Shown: positions 1 through 6,298 of the stretch, piece by piece
Layout of the letters: each line of letters opens with the position of its first letter
Numbering within the stretch: the stretch's first letter is position 1
Source: Verrucomicrobia bacterium UBA1629
GTDB lineage: Bacteria; Verrucomicrobiota; Kiritimatiellia; RFP12; UBA1067
Assembly: GCA_002321305.1 (NCBI GenBank)
Contig: DCMF01000020.1
Location: 1-7,677 of the forward strand
DNA length: 7,677 nt
Reading direction: 5' to 3'
The notes under the pieces: model-generated
The model's database searches: none
What the model was told of the DNA's origin: nothing
The model's input: the letters and a program-made list of their open reading frames with translations, nothing else
Made by a program: the position numbers and the translations under genes

Positions 1-1623
1 CTTCGCGAGCGCGGCGGGCGAGGCGTCGTCCGAAGCCTTCAGGTACTTGAGCTCCACGAGCGCGGCGTGGCCGATCTGCGGCCAGCGCGAGAGCTGCGGC
101 TCGAACGCGATGTCCACGAACCCGCCCGCCGACTCCCGCTCGTGGCGGACGATGTACGGCCCGTGCCCCACGTAGAGGAGCGAGCAGAGCGCGGTCTGCA
201 CGACGCGCTCGCCCTCGATCGCGTCGCGCACCTTCCAGTACCGCGAGACGACGCCCGCTGCCGTCTCCAGGGGCGTGCGCCAGTCGCCGCGCCGCGCGAA
301 GTCCGCCATGCCGTTCGCGATGTCGAAGACGCGCGGGTCGATGCCGTTCAGGTCCTGGTACGCCTTCGGCACGAAGTCGTGCAGGAACTCGCCGACCGTC
401 AGGTTCGGGATGCCGAGCGTCGACTGCCCGAAGTCCTCGCCCGTCACCGTGACGAGCCCGTTGTAGAAGAGGAACGAGACGAAGTTGTCCGCGACGCCCA
501 GCTCCTTCGCCTGGAAGGAGTCCTGCAGCGTCGCCGTCGCGCCGAGCCGCGCGACGAGGTCTTCCAGCCGGTGGAAGTTGCCGTTGATCTTCCGCCCCTC
601 CGTGATGATGTGGCGGATCTTCATGTAGTCTGTCCGCAGGTTGCGGTCCACGAGTTCCGGCTGCGGCCTGTGGTTCCGCAGGAAGTACTGCATGTAGTAG
701 AGGACGAGCGTCGGGTTCGCGACGCGCGGCGGCTCGCACCCGTCCGCGCCCGCCTCCGGCGCGAAGCGGTAGTTGTCGTACCAGCGGCGCATCGTCTCGA
801 AGACAGCGTTCTCGTCGAACGCGAAGCCCGCGTTCTCCCGGTAGTAGGCGAGCATGGCGCGGAGGTCGTCGTGCGTGAAGCCCGTGAACGCGGCAAAGGC
901 GGGGTCCAGCGAGACGTTCGCCGCGATGTTGAAGCCGCTCGTCACGTCGTCCATCGTCACGGGCGTCACGCCCGTCACGAAGAGGCGCGTGACGGGCGCA
1001 TCCGTGCCGGTCGTCGCGAGCTTGAGCTCGTTGAAGAACTGCTTGAAGAACCCCTCGCCGTGGCACAAGGCCTCGTAGTTCGCGCGCGACTCGGCGAGGA
1101 TCGTGTTCGTGAAGTTGTCGTACTCGTCGATCGTGACGTAGAGCTTCAGGCCCGAGCCCTTGAGCAGCATGCCGAGCGCGTTGAGCTTGCCGTGGCAGTG
1201 CCGAGCCGACAGGATCTGCCCGGCGACGCCCGGCGGAAGGACGGCGGCATGGTCGCGGGCGAACTTGTCCAGGCGCAGGCAGCAGTACGCGTCGAAGCTG
1301 TCCTGCACACGGTCGAACCGCTTCTCGACCCCCGTGAAGTTGAAGTCGATGAAGAGGTATTTCCCCTGCTCGCCCGTCGGCTCGCGCCCGATGTCGAGCC
1401 CGCCGAAGAACTCCTCGAAGCGGCCGGCGTAGTCGATGTCGTAGTAGCACTGGAGGATCGAGCAGAGGAGCGACTTGCCGAAGCGGCGCGGCCGCAGGAA
1501 CATCGCGTAAGAGGTCTTCTCCAGCTCGCGGATGAGCGCGGTGCGGTCTACGAAATAGCCGTTCTCCGCGCGGATTCGCGCGAAGTCCGTCACGCCGTAC
1601 ATGATCTGCTTCATCTTCTCCAT
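1..1623 (-). CDS. AAA-ATPase-like / PD-(D/E)XK nuclease family protein (3' end beyond the window)
   Basis: The frame is open from ATG at 1623 to the left edge (541 codons, no stop), so only a short C-terminal tail is missing; the family usually runs about 500-580 residues. The N-terminus has the family signature: YGVTDF at 9-14, YFVDRT at 23-28, then a P-loop variant RPRRFGKSL at 44-52 (Lys50). A Walker B-like VTIDEYDN lies at 163-170, and FVTGVTP at 215-221 resembles the TGV.P sensor. The C-terminal part carries nuclease-like residues: Glu472 in ERVVQ, Asp504 in GFVDIAF, and Glu524-x-Lys526 in VELKYLK. This matches the AAA-ATPase-like (PF09820) plus DUF1703/PD-(D/E)XK (PF08011) architecture by recall. 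The cellular role of the family is not established; it is often multicopy and accessory, and a defence or mobile role is only a guess. Met4 (ATG at 1614) is an alternative start. The family call is firm. Confidence 0.93.
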   Translation of the reverse strand, partial: MEKMKQIMYGVTDFARIRAENGYFVDRTALIRELEKTSYAMFLRPRRFGKSLLCSILQCYYDIDYAGRFEEFFGGLDIGREPTGEQGKYLFIDFNFTGVEKRFDRVQDSFDAYCCLRLDKFARDHAAVLPPGVAGQILSARHCHGKLNALGMLLKGSGLKLYVTIDEYDNFTNTILAESRANYEALCHGEGFFKQFFNELKLATTGTDAPVTRLFVTGVTPVTMDDVTSGFNIAANVSLDPAFAAFTGFTHDDLRAMLAYYRENAGFAFDENAVFETMRRWYDNYRFAPEAGADGCEPPRVANPTLVLYYMQYFLRNHRPQPELVDRNLRTDYMKIRHIITEGRKINGNFHRLEDLVARLGATATLQDSFQAKELGVADNFVSFLFYNGLVTVTGEDFGQSTLGIPNLTVGEFLHDFVPKAYQDLNGIDPRVFDIANGMADFARRGDWRTPLETAAGVVSRYWKVRDAIEGERVVQTALCSLLYVGHGPYIVRHERESAGGFVDIAFEPQLSRWPQIGHAALVELKYLKASDDASPAALAK

Positions 1624-1630
1624 GGCGCCT

Positions 1631-1661
1631 ATTATAACATATCTGCGGGACGAGATGACAG
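1631..1661 (-). promoter_or_regulatory. Promoter of the ATPase/nuclease gene, leaderless-type
   Basis: A perfect TATAAT (1636-1631 on the minus strand) ends 7 nt before the ATG at 1623. A start site about 7 nt downstream of the -10 box would fall on or next to the A of that ATG. No Shine-Dalgarno fits in the 7-nt gap. The -35 is weak: CTGTCA at 1661-1656 with a long 19-bp spacer is the best candidate. If Met4 is the true start, the leader would be about 9 nt and would contain GGAG. Confidence 0.65.
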
Positions 1662-1678
1662 GGCTTCAGCATGAATAT

Positions 1679-1714
1679 GCCACCCGGCACAGGCAGAAGC
1701 CTGTGCCGGGTGGC
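1679..1714 (-). terminator. Perfect 16-bp GC-rich hairpin downstream of the beta-helix gene
   Basis: Arms 1679-1694 (GCCACCCGGCACAGGC) and 1699-1714 are exact reverse complements around a 4-nt loop (AGAA on the plus strand). The hairpin starts 19 nt after the stop of the minus-strand beta-helix gene and lies before the promoter of the next gene, so transcription termination is the natural role. There is no real U-tract (the minus strand continues ATATTCATG), so it is not a textbook intrinsic terminator. It may be a factor-assisted terminator, an RNA-stabilising 3' stem, or a REP-like dispersed repeat. Confidence 0.6.
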
Positions 1715-1733
1715 TGCAAGAGGCAGAGGCGCC

Positions 1734-4700
1734 TCAGCGGATGACGAAGACGAGGCCGGGGCCGCCGGTGGCCTTCGCCAGCACCGCGCCGCCGTCGTCG
1801 TCCGCGCCCGGCTCATACGAGAAGGTCAGCACGTTGCCGGCCGTCCGCGTCCTGTAGCGGAAGACCTGTGCGCCATCCGTCGCGACAAATGTCGCGAGCA
1901 CCTGCTCGCCCGCCCGAATCGTCAGCGTGCCCGTCCCCGTCACCTGCACGGGGAAGCGGTAGCGTCCGCGCTGCGCGTCGTCCGCGATCTCCAGCACGAG
2001 TTCGCCGGACGGAATCAGCACCTTCGAGTCCTCCGTCTCGACAACCGCCGCGTCCGCCGCGACGATATCGCCGAGCGATCCGAGGTCTTCCGCGTAGTCA
2101 GGCCGCCAGTCGTACTCGAACGCGCCAATGTCCATCGTCCCGTTGCTGACGCGCGGCCGTCCGTCCGCATCCGTCGCGGCCGGGAACGCCGTCGCCGTCG
2201 CGGCATCGACCGTTGCCGCCGTCTTGCCCTGCGGGCGCCCTTCCGCGTCCAGCCCCGCCGCGTCCGCCGACTCGAGCCGCTTCGTGCCCGGCTTCCGCGC
2301 CGCGTCCAGCGCATCGAACGTCTCCGCCGCCACGTTCACGAGGCAGTTGGAGTAGACGAGCGTGGCACCTTTTTCCGCAAACTCCTTCAACTCAGCCAAG
2401 ATGACGCTGTTGTCGAGTTGCTTCGGCGACTTCAGGTTTCCGAAGAAACTGCCCGTCTTCATGTTCGCCCCCACCGTGACGTGCGAAACGGCGTAGCAGT
2501 TGCGGAAGAGCGTCAGCGTTTCGCGCGTGACGTGATCGACGGCCGTGCCGTAGATCGCCGCGTTGTAACCGACTGGCGAACACGCCTTGCCCACGCAGTC
2601 AACGACCTTGCTGTTGACGAGCCGTGTGCCGAAGACCGCGCCGCCGCGTCCGGCCACGCAGTTCGTGATCACGCAGTCGAAGACGCCGCCCGTCGCGTCC
2701 GCGACAAACTTCGCCTTCATCTCCGTCGCGTAGACGCCCCCGCCCATGCACGCGACATCGCCGGACTGGTTGCCGTCGGACGAGCCGTCCCCCGTGTTTG
2801 GCACGCGACCGTCCGCGAGCGTGAAGCCGACGAGCCGCGCGCCGTCTCCCAGGTAGGCGCACCGCACGGCGTTCGCGCCGCGCCCATAGGTGTCCGTCGC
2901 CGTCGCGTCCGCCGCGCCGACGATGCGCGTCACGTCCGCCCCCTTGTCCGCGACAAGCGTGACGCCCGCCGGCAGGACGACGCGGCAGTTTCTGGCGTCC
3001 GTGTCCGCCGACGGAACGACCGTCCCCTCCGCGTAGTCGCCCGCCGCCGCGTGGACGCAGTCGCCGGGGAGCATCAGGCCGGACGTCGCGATCTTCGCGA
3101 GCGTGCGCCACGGCGTCTCGGACGTGAAGCCGTCGTTGGCGTCATTTCCGGCCGTCGCGTTCACGTACCAGTTCGTCGAGAACAGGTAGGAGAGCGTCGC
3201 GGACGGAATCGGCGCGCCGTCGTCCGCCAGCGCCGCGCCCGGCGCGAACGTGAAGCTTGTCCCCTCGACCGGCTCGCCGTTGACGAGAATCGCCTCCAGC
3301 CGCCGCTTCGTCGAGGGCGTGAAGTCCACCGTCAGCGTGTCGCCGACCTCCACGACGTTCGTGCCGACGTGCGTCGCCTCGCCGAACGCGGGCTTCTCGA
3401 CGACCAGCACTGGCACGGGGGCGAAGAGGCCGCCCGCGACCGTCGTGCCGCCCTTGTAGCTGAACGGCACGCCGTTCACGTCCGTGGCCGGCGCCTTCCA
3501 GTAGTCGGCGTCCACCGGGACGGGCGCCGTGACGAGCGACGAGTCGCTGCGGAGGCGCAGGTCGTCGTGCGCGAAATCGACGAAGCCCAGATCGCGGGCG
3601 AGATAGCTTTCGCCCTCCGTGCCGCCCGTGAGCTTCTTGCCGTTGTCAAACGAGTAGCAGACGCCGGTGAAGTCCGTCACCGTCAGGTCGCTCGTGCAGC
3701 CTGTCGCCTGAAGCGCCGAGCCGACAAGCGTCGCGGCCTTCTTGGTTGCGCTGTCAATGCCCAGCACACTGACGCCGTTCGTCGAGGAGATCGTCGTCTG
3801 GCGGACGGTGTTGTCGAAGTCCAGCATTTTTCCGCCATTGCCGTAGAAGACCGAGCTGCGCACCGTCGCGCCACGCAGCGCGCCACCGCCCAGATCCGTC
3901 GCGCCATGGAAAAGGCAGCGCGTGAACGTACCGTTCATCGCGAACGCGCCGCGATAGGCGCAGCCGCCGACCAGCTCGCAGTCAATCACCTGCCGAAGGC
4001 TCGTGCTGGCGCCGTTCCGGACAAGGCCGCCCTGGTACGACAGGTTGCCCAGCGTGTCGCCGCGATCCGAGAAGCCGTTTCGGAGGGTGAAGCCCTGAAT
4101 GGCGACCGGGCCTTCTGCGGAGGAACCCGTGAGGTAGACGCAGCGCACGGCCTTCGGGCCGCGTCCGTCATCCGAATCCGGATCCGGCGCGCCGGAGATG
4201 AACGAGACGCCGCGTCCCGCGCCCTTGAAGCGCGCGCAGATGCGGTAGTCCGAGATCGCGAGACGGTTCGTGATCGTGTCCGTCGTGTTCGCGTCGCTGG
4301 CCACCGCGCCACCCTCGGCGTAGTCGCCCGCCGCGCAGTGGACGAGCGTGGGCTCTTTCTGCTTCAGGAGGCTCACGGCCTTCGCAAGCGTCTTCAGTGG
4401 CGCGGCGGACGACGTGCCCGCGTTTTCGTCGCTGCCGTTGGCGGGATCGACCCAGTACTCCTTCGCGACGGACACCGCCGTGTTCGTGACGATGACGCCC
4501 GTCGGCGGCACCGCCACGTAGAGCGACTCGTCCATTTCGGGGAACTGGTAGCCGCCCTGTTCAGTCGCGCGACTAAAGCCGAAGTAGGTCTTCCCGGTCG
4601 GCGGACGCACCGGAAAGACGGCGTGGGACGTCTCGGAGAAGGCGTAGAGCCCGCCGACCGTGCCGGCGTAGCCGCTGCAGACGACCGTGTTCGCGCCGTC

Positions 4701-5831
4701 GAACTGCACGGCGCCGCCCGCCGCGACCGCCGTCTGCGCGTAGCAGCCGACGGGAATCGCGCCCGTCGCCGCGAACGGCGTACCGTCCAGTGAACGGTAG
4801 AGGTCAATTGCCGCCGGGGCGTTCGGGAACGCCTGAGCGATCAGCGCGGCATCGCCGGCCGTCGCCGCGACCGTGCCCGCGCGGAGGCGGAAGTCGCCCC
4901 TCAGCGGCGCGAAGAGCGGATAGGCGAGACCGACGTGGCAGGCGGTGGCGTCCGAGAACGGCTGGCGGTCGAAGACGCTGTTCTTCGCCGTGCCGTTCCC
5001 GGCCTTGGCCGAGAATTTTGCCTCGCCCATCGCCGAGACGATCGTGTTGTAGACCGTGTTGTTCTGCGAGCCGCTGTCCAGGTGAAGCGCCGCGCCGTTT
5101 CCGTCCGCGAACGTGCAGTTGACGAACGTCGAGTTGGCCGCGCACGCGCCCGGCATCTTCAGGAAGAGCGAACTCAGCGCCTTGATGTCCTTGCCGAGCA
5201 TCGCGCCCGCGTTGGCGTGTCCGTCCGCAAAGCGGCAGCGGACGTAGCGGCCGTAGCGCACGAGACCGCCGCGTACGCCGTAGCAGTTCGTGATCACGCA
5301 GTCCGTCACGTAGAAGTTGGCGTAGGCGGCGCTGAACGACGTCACGCCGCCGGGCTGTGCGGCGAGGAGCGAGTCGCTCGCGCCGTAGGAGTCGCCGTTG
5401 TACCGCTGGGCGCTGTAGCCGTCGCGGATCGTGAAGCCGCGAATGACGGTGCCGCCCGACGCGGCCGCCTTTTCAAGGCGGATGCAGCGGACGGCGTTGG
5501 GGCCGCGCCCCTCGTAGTCCTTGCCGTCGAGGGCGGAGTTCGGATCGGGCGCGCCGACGATGTGCGTGTCGGCAGGGTCGTCGCTTGTCGCGGCGAGCGT
5601 CAGCGGCTTGGTGAGGAGGACGCGCGCAAGGTTGTCGGACCCCTCCGACGTCGTGCGTCCGCCCGTCACGTAGACGCCGGGCTTCACCCAGATCGTGTCG
5701 CCGGCGGACGCCACGTCGATGGCGTCCTGGATGACCTTGTAGTCGCCGCCGCCTTGGGCGTCGACCGTCCACTCACGCGCCGAGGCGGCGGATACGGCCG
5801 CGCCGAGGGCGATGAGAACGAGTTTCTTCAT
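1734..5831 (-). CDS. Large secreted protein with three tandem right-handed beta-helix modules
   Basis: This 1365-residue protein opens with a Sec signal peptide: Lys-Lys, a hydrophobic core, and likely cleavage after ASA near residue 19. Module 1 (about 20-365) begins like pectin esterase/pectate-lyase-fold proteins (GGGDYKVIQDAID, then GDTIWVKPGVY). Modules 2 (about 458-803) and 3 (about 887-1241) begin with the aromatic-V-D/N ... GxDxNxG pattern of secreted beta-helix proteins, then AAGDYAEG. All three share GRGxxAVRC (Cys116, Cys564, Cys991) and a G-F-T-I/L-x-x-G turn. Residues 804-886 look like a small Ig-like or InlB-type linker. MDIGAFEY, ending near 1239, matches the motif that closes many beta-helix proteins (the 'choice-of-anchor Q' type, by recall). 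Residues 1242-1365 form a beta-rich tail ending GPGLVFVIR. No catalytic set is clear, so adhesion or glycan binding at the surface is an inference. Start choice is firm: AGGAGGT lies 8 nt upstream. Confidence 0.93.
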   Translation of the reverse strand: MKKLVLIALGAAVSAASAREWTVDAQGGGDYKVIQDAIDVASAGDTIWVKPGVYVTGGRTTSEGSDNLARVLLTKPLTLAATSDDPADTHIVGAPDPNSALDGKDYEGRGPNAVRCIRLEKAAASGGTVIRGFTIRDGYSAQRYNGDSYGASDSLLAAQPGGVTSFSAAYANFYVTDCVITNCYGVRGGLVRYGRYVRCRFADGHANAGAMLGKDIKALSSLFLKMPGACAANSTFVNCTFADGNGAALHLDSGSQNNTVYNTIVSAMGEAKFSAKAGNGTAKNSVFDRQPFSDATACHVGLAYPLFAPLRGDFRLRAGTVAATAGDAALIAQAFPNAPAAIDLYRSLDGTPFAATGAIPVGCYAQTAVAAGGAVQFDGANTVVCSGYAGTVGGLYAFSETSHAVFPVRPPTGKTYFGFSRATEQGGYQFPEMDESLYVAVPPTGVIVTNTAVSVAKEYWVDPANGSDENAGTSSAAPLKTLAKAVSLLKQKEPTLVHCAAGDYAEGGAVASDANTTDTITNRLAISDYRICARFKGAGRGVSFISGAPDPDSDDGRGPKAVRCVYLTGSSAEGPVAIQGFTLRNGFSDRGDTLGNLSYQGGLVRNGASTSLRQVIDCELVGGCAYRGAFAMNGTFTRCLFHGATDLGGGALRGATVRSSVFYGNGGKMLDFDNTVRQTTISSTNGVSVLGIDSATKKAATLVGSALQATGCTSDLTVTDFTGVCYSFDNGKKLTGGTEGESYLARDLGFVDFAHDDLRLRSDSSLVTAPVPVDADYWKAPATDVNGVPFSYKGGTTVAGGLFAPVPVLVVEKPAFGEATHVGTNVVEVGDTLTVDFTPSTKRRLEAILVNGEPVEGTSFTFAPGAALADDGAPIPSATLSYLFSTNWYVNATAGNDANDGFTSETPWRTLAKIATSGLMLPGDCVHAAAGDYAEGTVVPSADTDARNCRVVLPAGVTLVADKGADVTRIVGAADATATDTYGRGANAVRCAYLGDGARLVGFTLADGRVPNTGDGSSDGNQSGDVACMGGGVYATEMKAKFVADATGGVFDCVITNCVAGRGGAVFGTRLVNSKVVDCVGKACSPVGYNAAIYGTAVDHVTRETLTLFRNCYAVSHVTVGANMKTGSFFGNLKSPKQLDNSVILAELKEFAEKGATLVYSNCLVNVAAETFDALDAARKPGTKRLESADAAGLDAEGRPQGKTAATVDAATATAFPAATDADGRPRVSNGTMDIGAFEYDWRPDYAEDLGSLGDIVAADAAVVETEDSKVLIPSGELVLEIADDAQRGRYRFPVQVTGTGTLTIRAGEQVLATFVATDGAQVFRYRTRTAGNVLTFSYEPGADDDGGAVLAKATGGPGLVFVIR
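2109..3173 (-). repeat. Beta-helix module 3 (residues ~887-1241)
   Basis: The third module begins NWYVNATAGNDANDG at residue 887, followed by PWRTLAKIA and AAGDYAEGT. It has GRGANAVRC (Cys991), GFTLADG, and DCVITNC, and closes with DIGAFEY. A 21-bp stretch (2658-2678) encoding DCVITNC is identical to 5283-5303 in module 1. Boundaries are approximate. Confidence 0.7.
3423..4460 (-). repeat. Beta-helix module 2 (residues ~458-803)
   Basis: The second module begins EYWVDPANGSDENAG at residue 458, followed by PLKTLAKAV and AAGDYAEGG. It has GRGPKAVRC (Cys564), the GFTLRNG turn, and a stretch of short strand repeats. It shares its opening pattern most closely with module 3. Boundaries are approximate. 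Confidence 0.7.
4737..5774 (-). repeat. Beta-helix module 1 (residues ~20-365)
   Basis: This is the first of three homologous protein modules. It has the PME-like opening, GRGPNAVRC, the GFTIRDG turn, DCVITNC, and ends near GAIPVGCYAQ (357-366). That end looks like a degenerate copy of the closing motif kept intact in module 3. Boundaries are approximate and were judged from the shared motifs. Confidence 0.7.
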
Positions 5832-5839
5832 GGTTTTTG

Positions 5840-5846
5840 ACCTCCT
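5840..5846 (-). promoter_or_regulatory. Strong Shine-Dalgarno of the beta-helix gene
   Basis: AGGAGGT on the minus strand is 8 nt from the ATG at 5831-5829. It is a near-complete anti-SD match and fixes the start codon ahead of the signal peptide. Confidence 0.9.
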
Positions 5847-5872
5847 GATTCGGTTGACAGTTTACGCGGTAA

Positions 5873-5901
5873 ATTATAAGCCCGCGCCGCGCGAATCTCA
5901 A
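5873..5901 (-). promoter_or_regulatory. Sigma70-type promoter of the beta-helix gene
   Basis: On the minus strand, -35 TTGAGA (5901-5896, 5 of 6 consensus) is followed by an exact 17-bp spacer and -10 TATAAT (5878-5873, 6 of 6). The expected start is near 5866, giving a leader of about 35 nt that contains the Shine-Dalgarno. This is a strong constitutive-looking promoter. Confidence 0.85.
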
Positions 5902-5902
5902 C

Positions 5903-5918
5903 CCCCAAGAAATTGGGG
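5903..5918. repeat. Inverted repeat CCCCAA-GAAA-TTGGGG next to the -35 box
   Basis: A 6-bp perfect stem closes a GAAA loop on the plus strand (TTTC on the minus strand). It lies one base upstream of the -35 element at 5901-5896. Read as DNA it could be a regulator half-site pair; read as plus-strand RNA it is a GNRA-type tetraloop hairpin. The arms are short, so chance is possible. Confidence 0.45.
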
Positions 5919-6180
5919 TATGGCCCGGAGACGCCGACAGCTCGCCCGCGCGTCGGAGCGGGAAGCTGCTCGCTCGGTCTCGTCGTTCGGGTTTGCGCTT
6001 CTCGCCGAAGACTACCGGCCGACTTCAGCCTGCCATGCCTCGGCGAAACCACGGGCTGCGGGCGAGACATCTCCGACGCCTGCAAACCCTCGCTCCTCAC
6101 TCGCGCCACTTCCCGCCCCTCCGCGCTTACGATGCCGCATCCCCTTCATCTAGACCTTACTATCGATGCGGCGACGAAAT
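5919..6180. other. Gene-free intergenic segment, GC-rich with possible RNA structure
   Basis: No convincing gene is present in this part of the divergent region between the beta-helix gene and the integrase. About 5920-6135 is GC-rich and then gives way to AT-rich DNA. One hairpin can be drawn: CAGCT (5938-5942) and CCCGC (5945-5949) pair with GCGGG (5958-5962) and AGCTG (5964-5968) around an 8-nt loop, with a small internal loop. A second pair, TCGCCGA (6002-6008) with TCGGCGA (6040-6046), spans 31 nt. Several frames are open by composition only, with no usable ribosome site. It may be a dispersed intergenic repeat, an untranslated RNA or a decayed gene; the sequence alone does not decide. 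Confidence 0.4.
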
Positions 6181-6187
6181 ATAGAGA

Positions 6188-6215
6188 TTAACTCAAAGGC
6201 AATTTATGGTATAAT
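6188..6215 (+). promoter_or_regulatory. Extended -10 promoter of the integrase gene
   Basis: TGGTATAAT (6207-6215) is a full extended -10 element, which can work with a poor -35. The best -35 match is TTAACT (6188-6193) with a 16-bp spacer. The expected start is near 6222, leaving a leader of about 75 nt before the ATG at 6299. The leader holds two CACTTT copies 10 bp apart (6257-6262, 6267-6272). Confidence 0.75.
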
Positions 6216-6286
6216 TCCCGCCGTTGTAAAATGGGCATACTGCGAAAGATGTATAACACTTTATAGCACTTTTGCGGACAAAACGA

Positions 6287-6291
6287 AAGGA
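6287..6291 (+). promoter_or_regulatory. Shine-Dalgarno deciding the integrase start
   Basis: AAGGA lies 7 nt before the ATG at 6299. This favours that ATG over the in-frame TTG at 6272, which would place the ribosome site inside the coding region. Confidence 0.75.
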
Positions 6292-6298
6292 AAACAAG

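Noticed and set aside
67..1674. 535-codon plus-strand open frame
   Set aside because: It lies fully opposite the ATPase/nuclease gene. Its product is Arg/Val/Glu/Ala-rich with no motif, as expected of antisense frames in GC-rich DNA.
1671..4793. 1040-codon plus-strand open frame
   Set aside because: It is antisense to the beta-helix gene, which has a signal peptide, repeats, promoter and Shine-Dalgarno. The plus frame has a low-complexity Arg/Ala/Val product and starts at the terminator hairpin.
4935..5840. 301-codon plus-strand open frame
   Set aside because: It is antisense to the N-terminal third of the beta-helix gene, with the same compositional artefact and no ribosome site.
5812..6153. 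Overlapping short frames on both strands in the divergent intergenic region
   Set aside because: They cross the start, Shine-Dalgarno and promoter of the beta-helix gene, or begin without a ribosome site, and their products are low-complexity.
6231..6266. 11-codon upstream ORF in the integrase leader
   Set aside because: It has no Shine-Dalgarno and no regulatory codon run, and is short enough to be chance.
6272..6298. TTG start giving a 395-residue integrase
   Set aside because: The ATG at 6299 has AAGGA at the right distance, and the nine extra residues (MRTKRKENK) translate the leader and Shine-Dalgarno.
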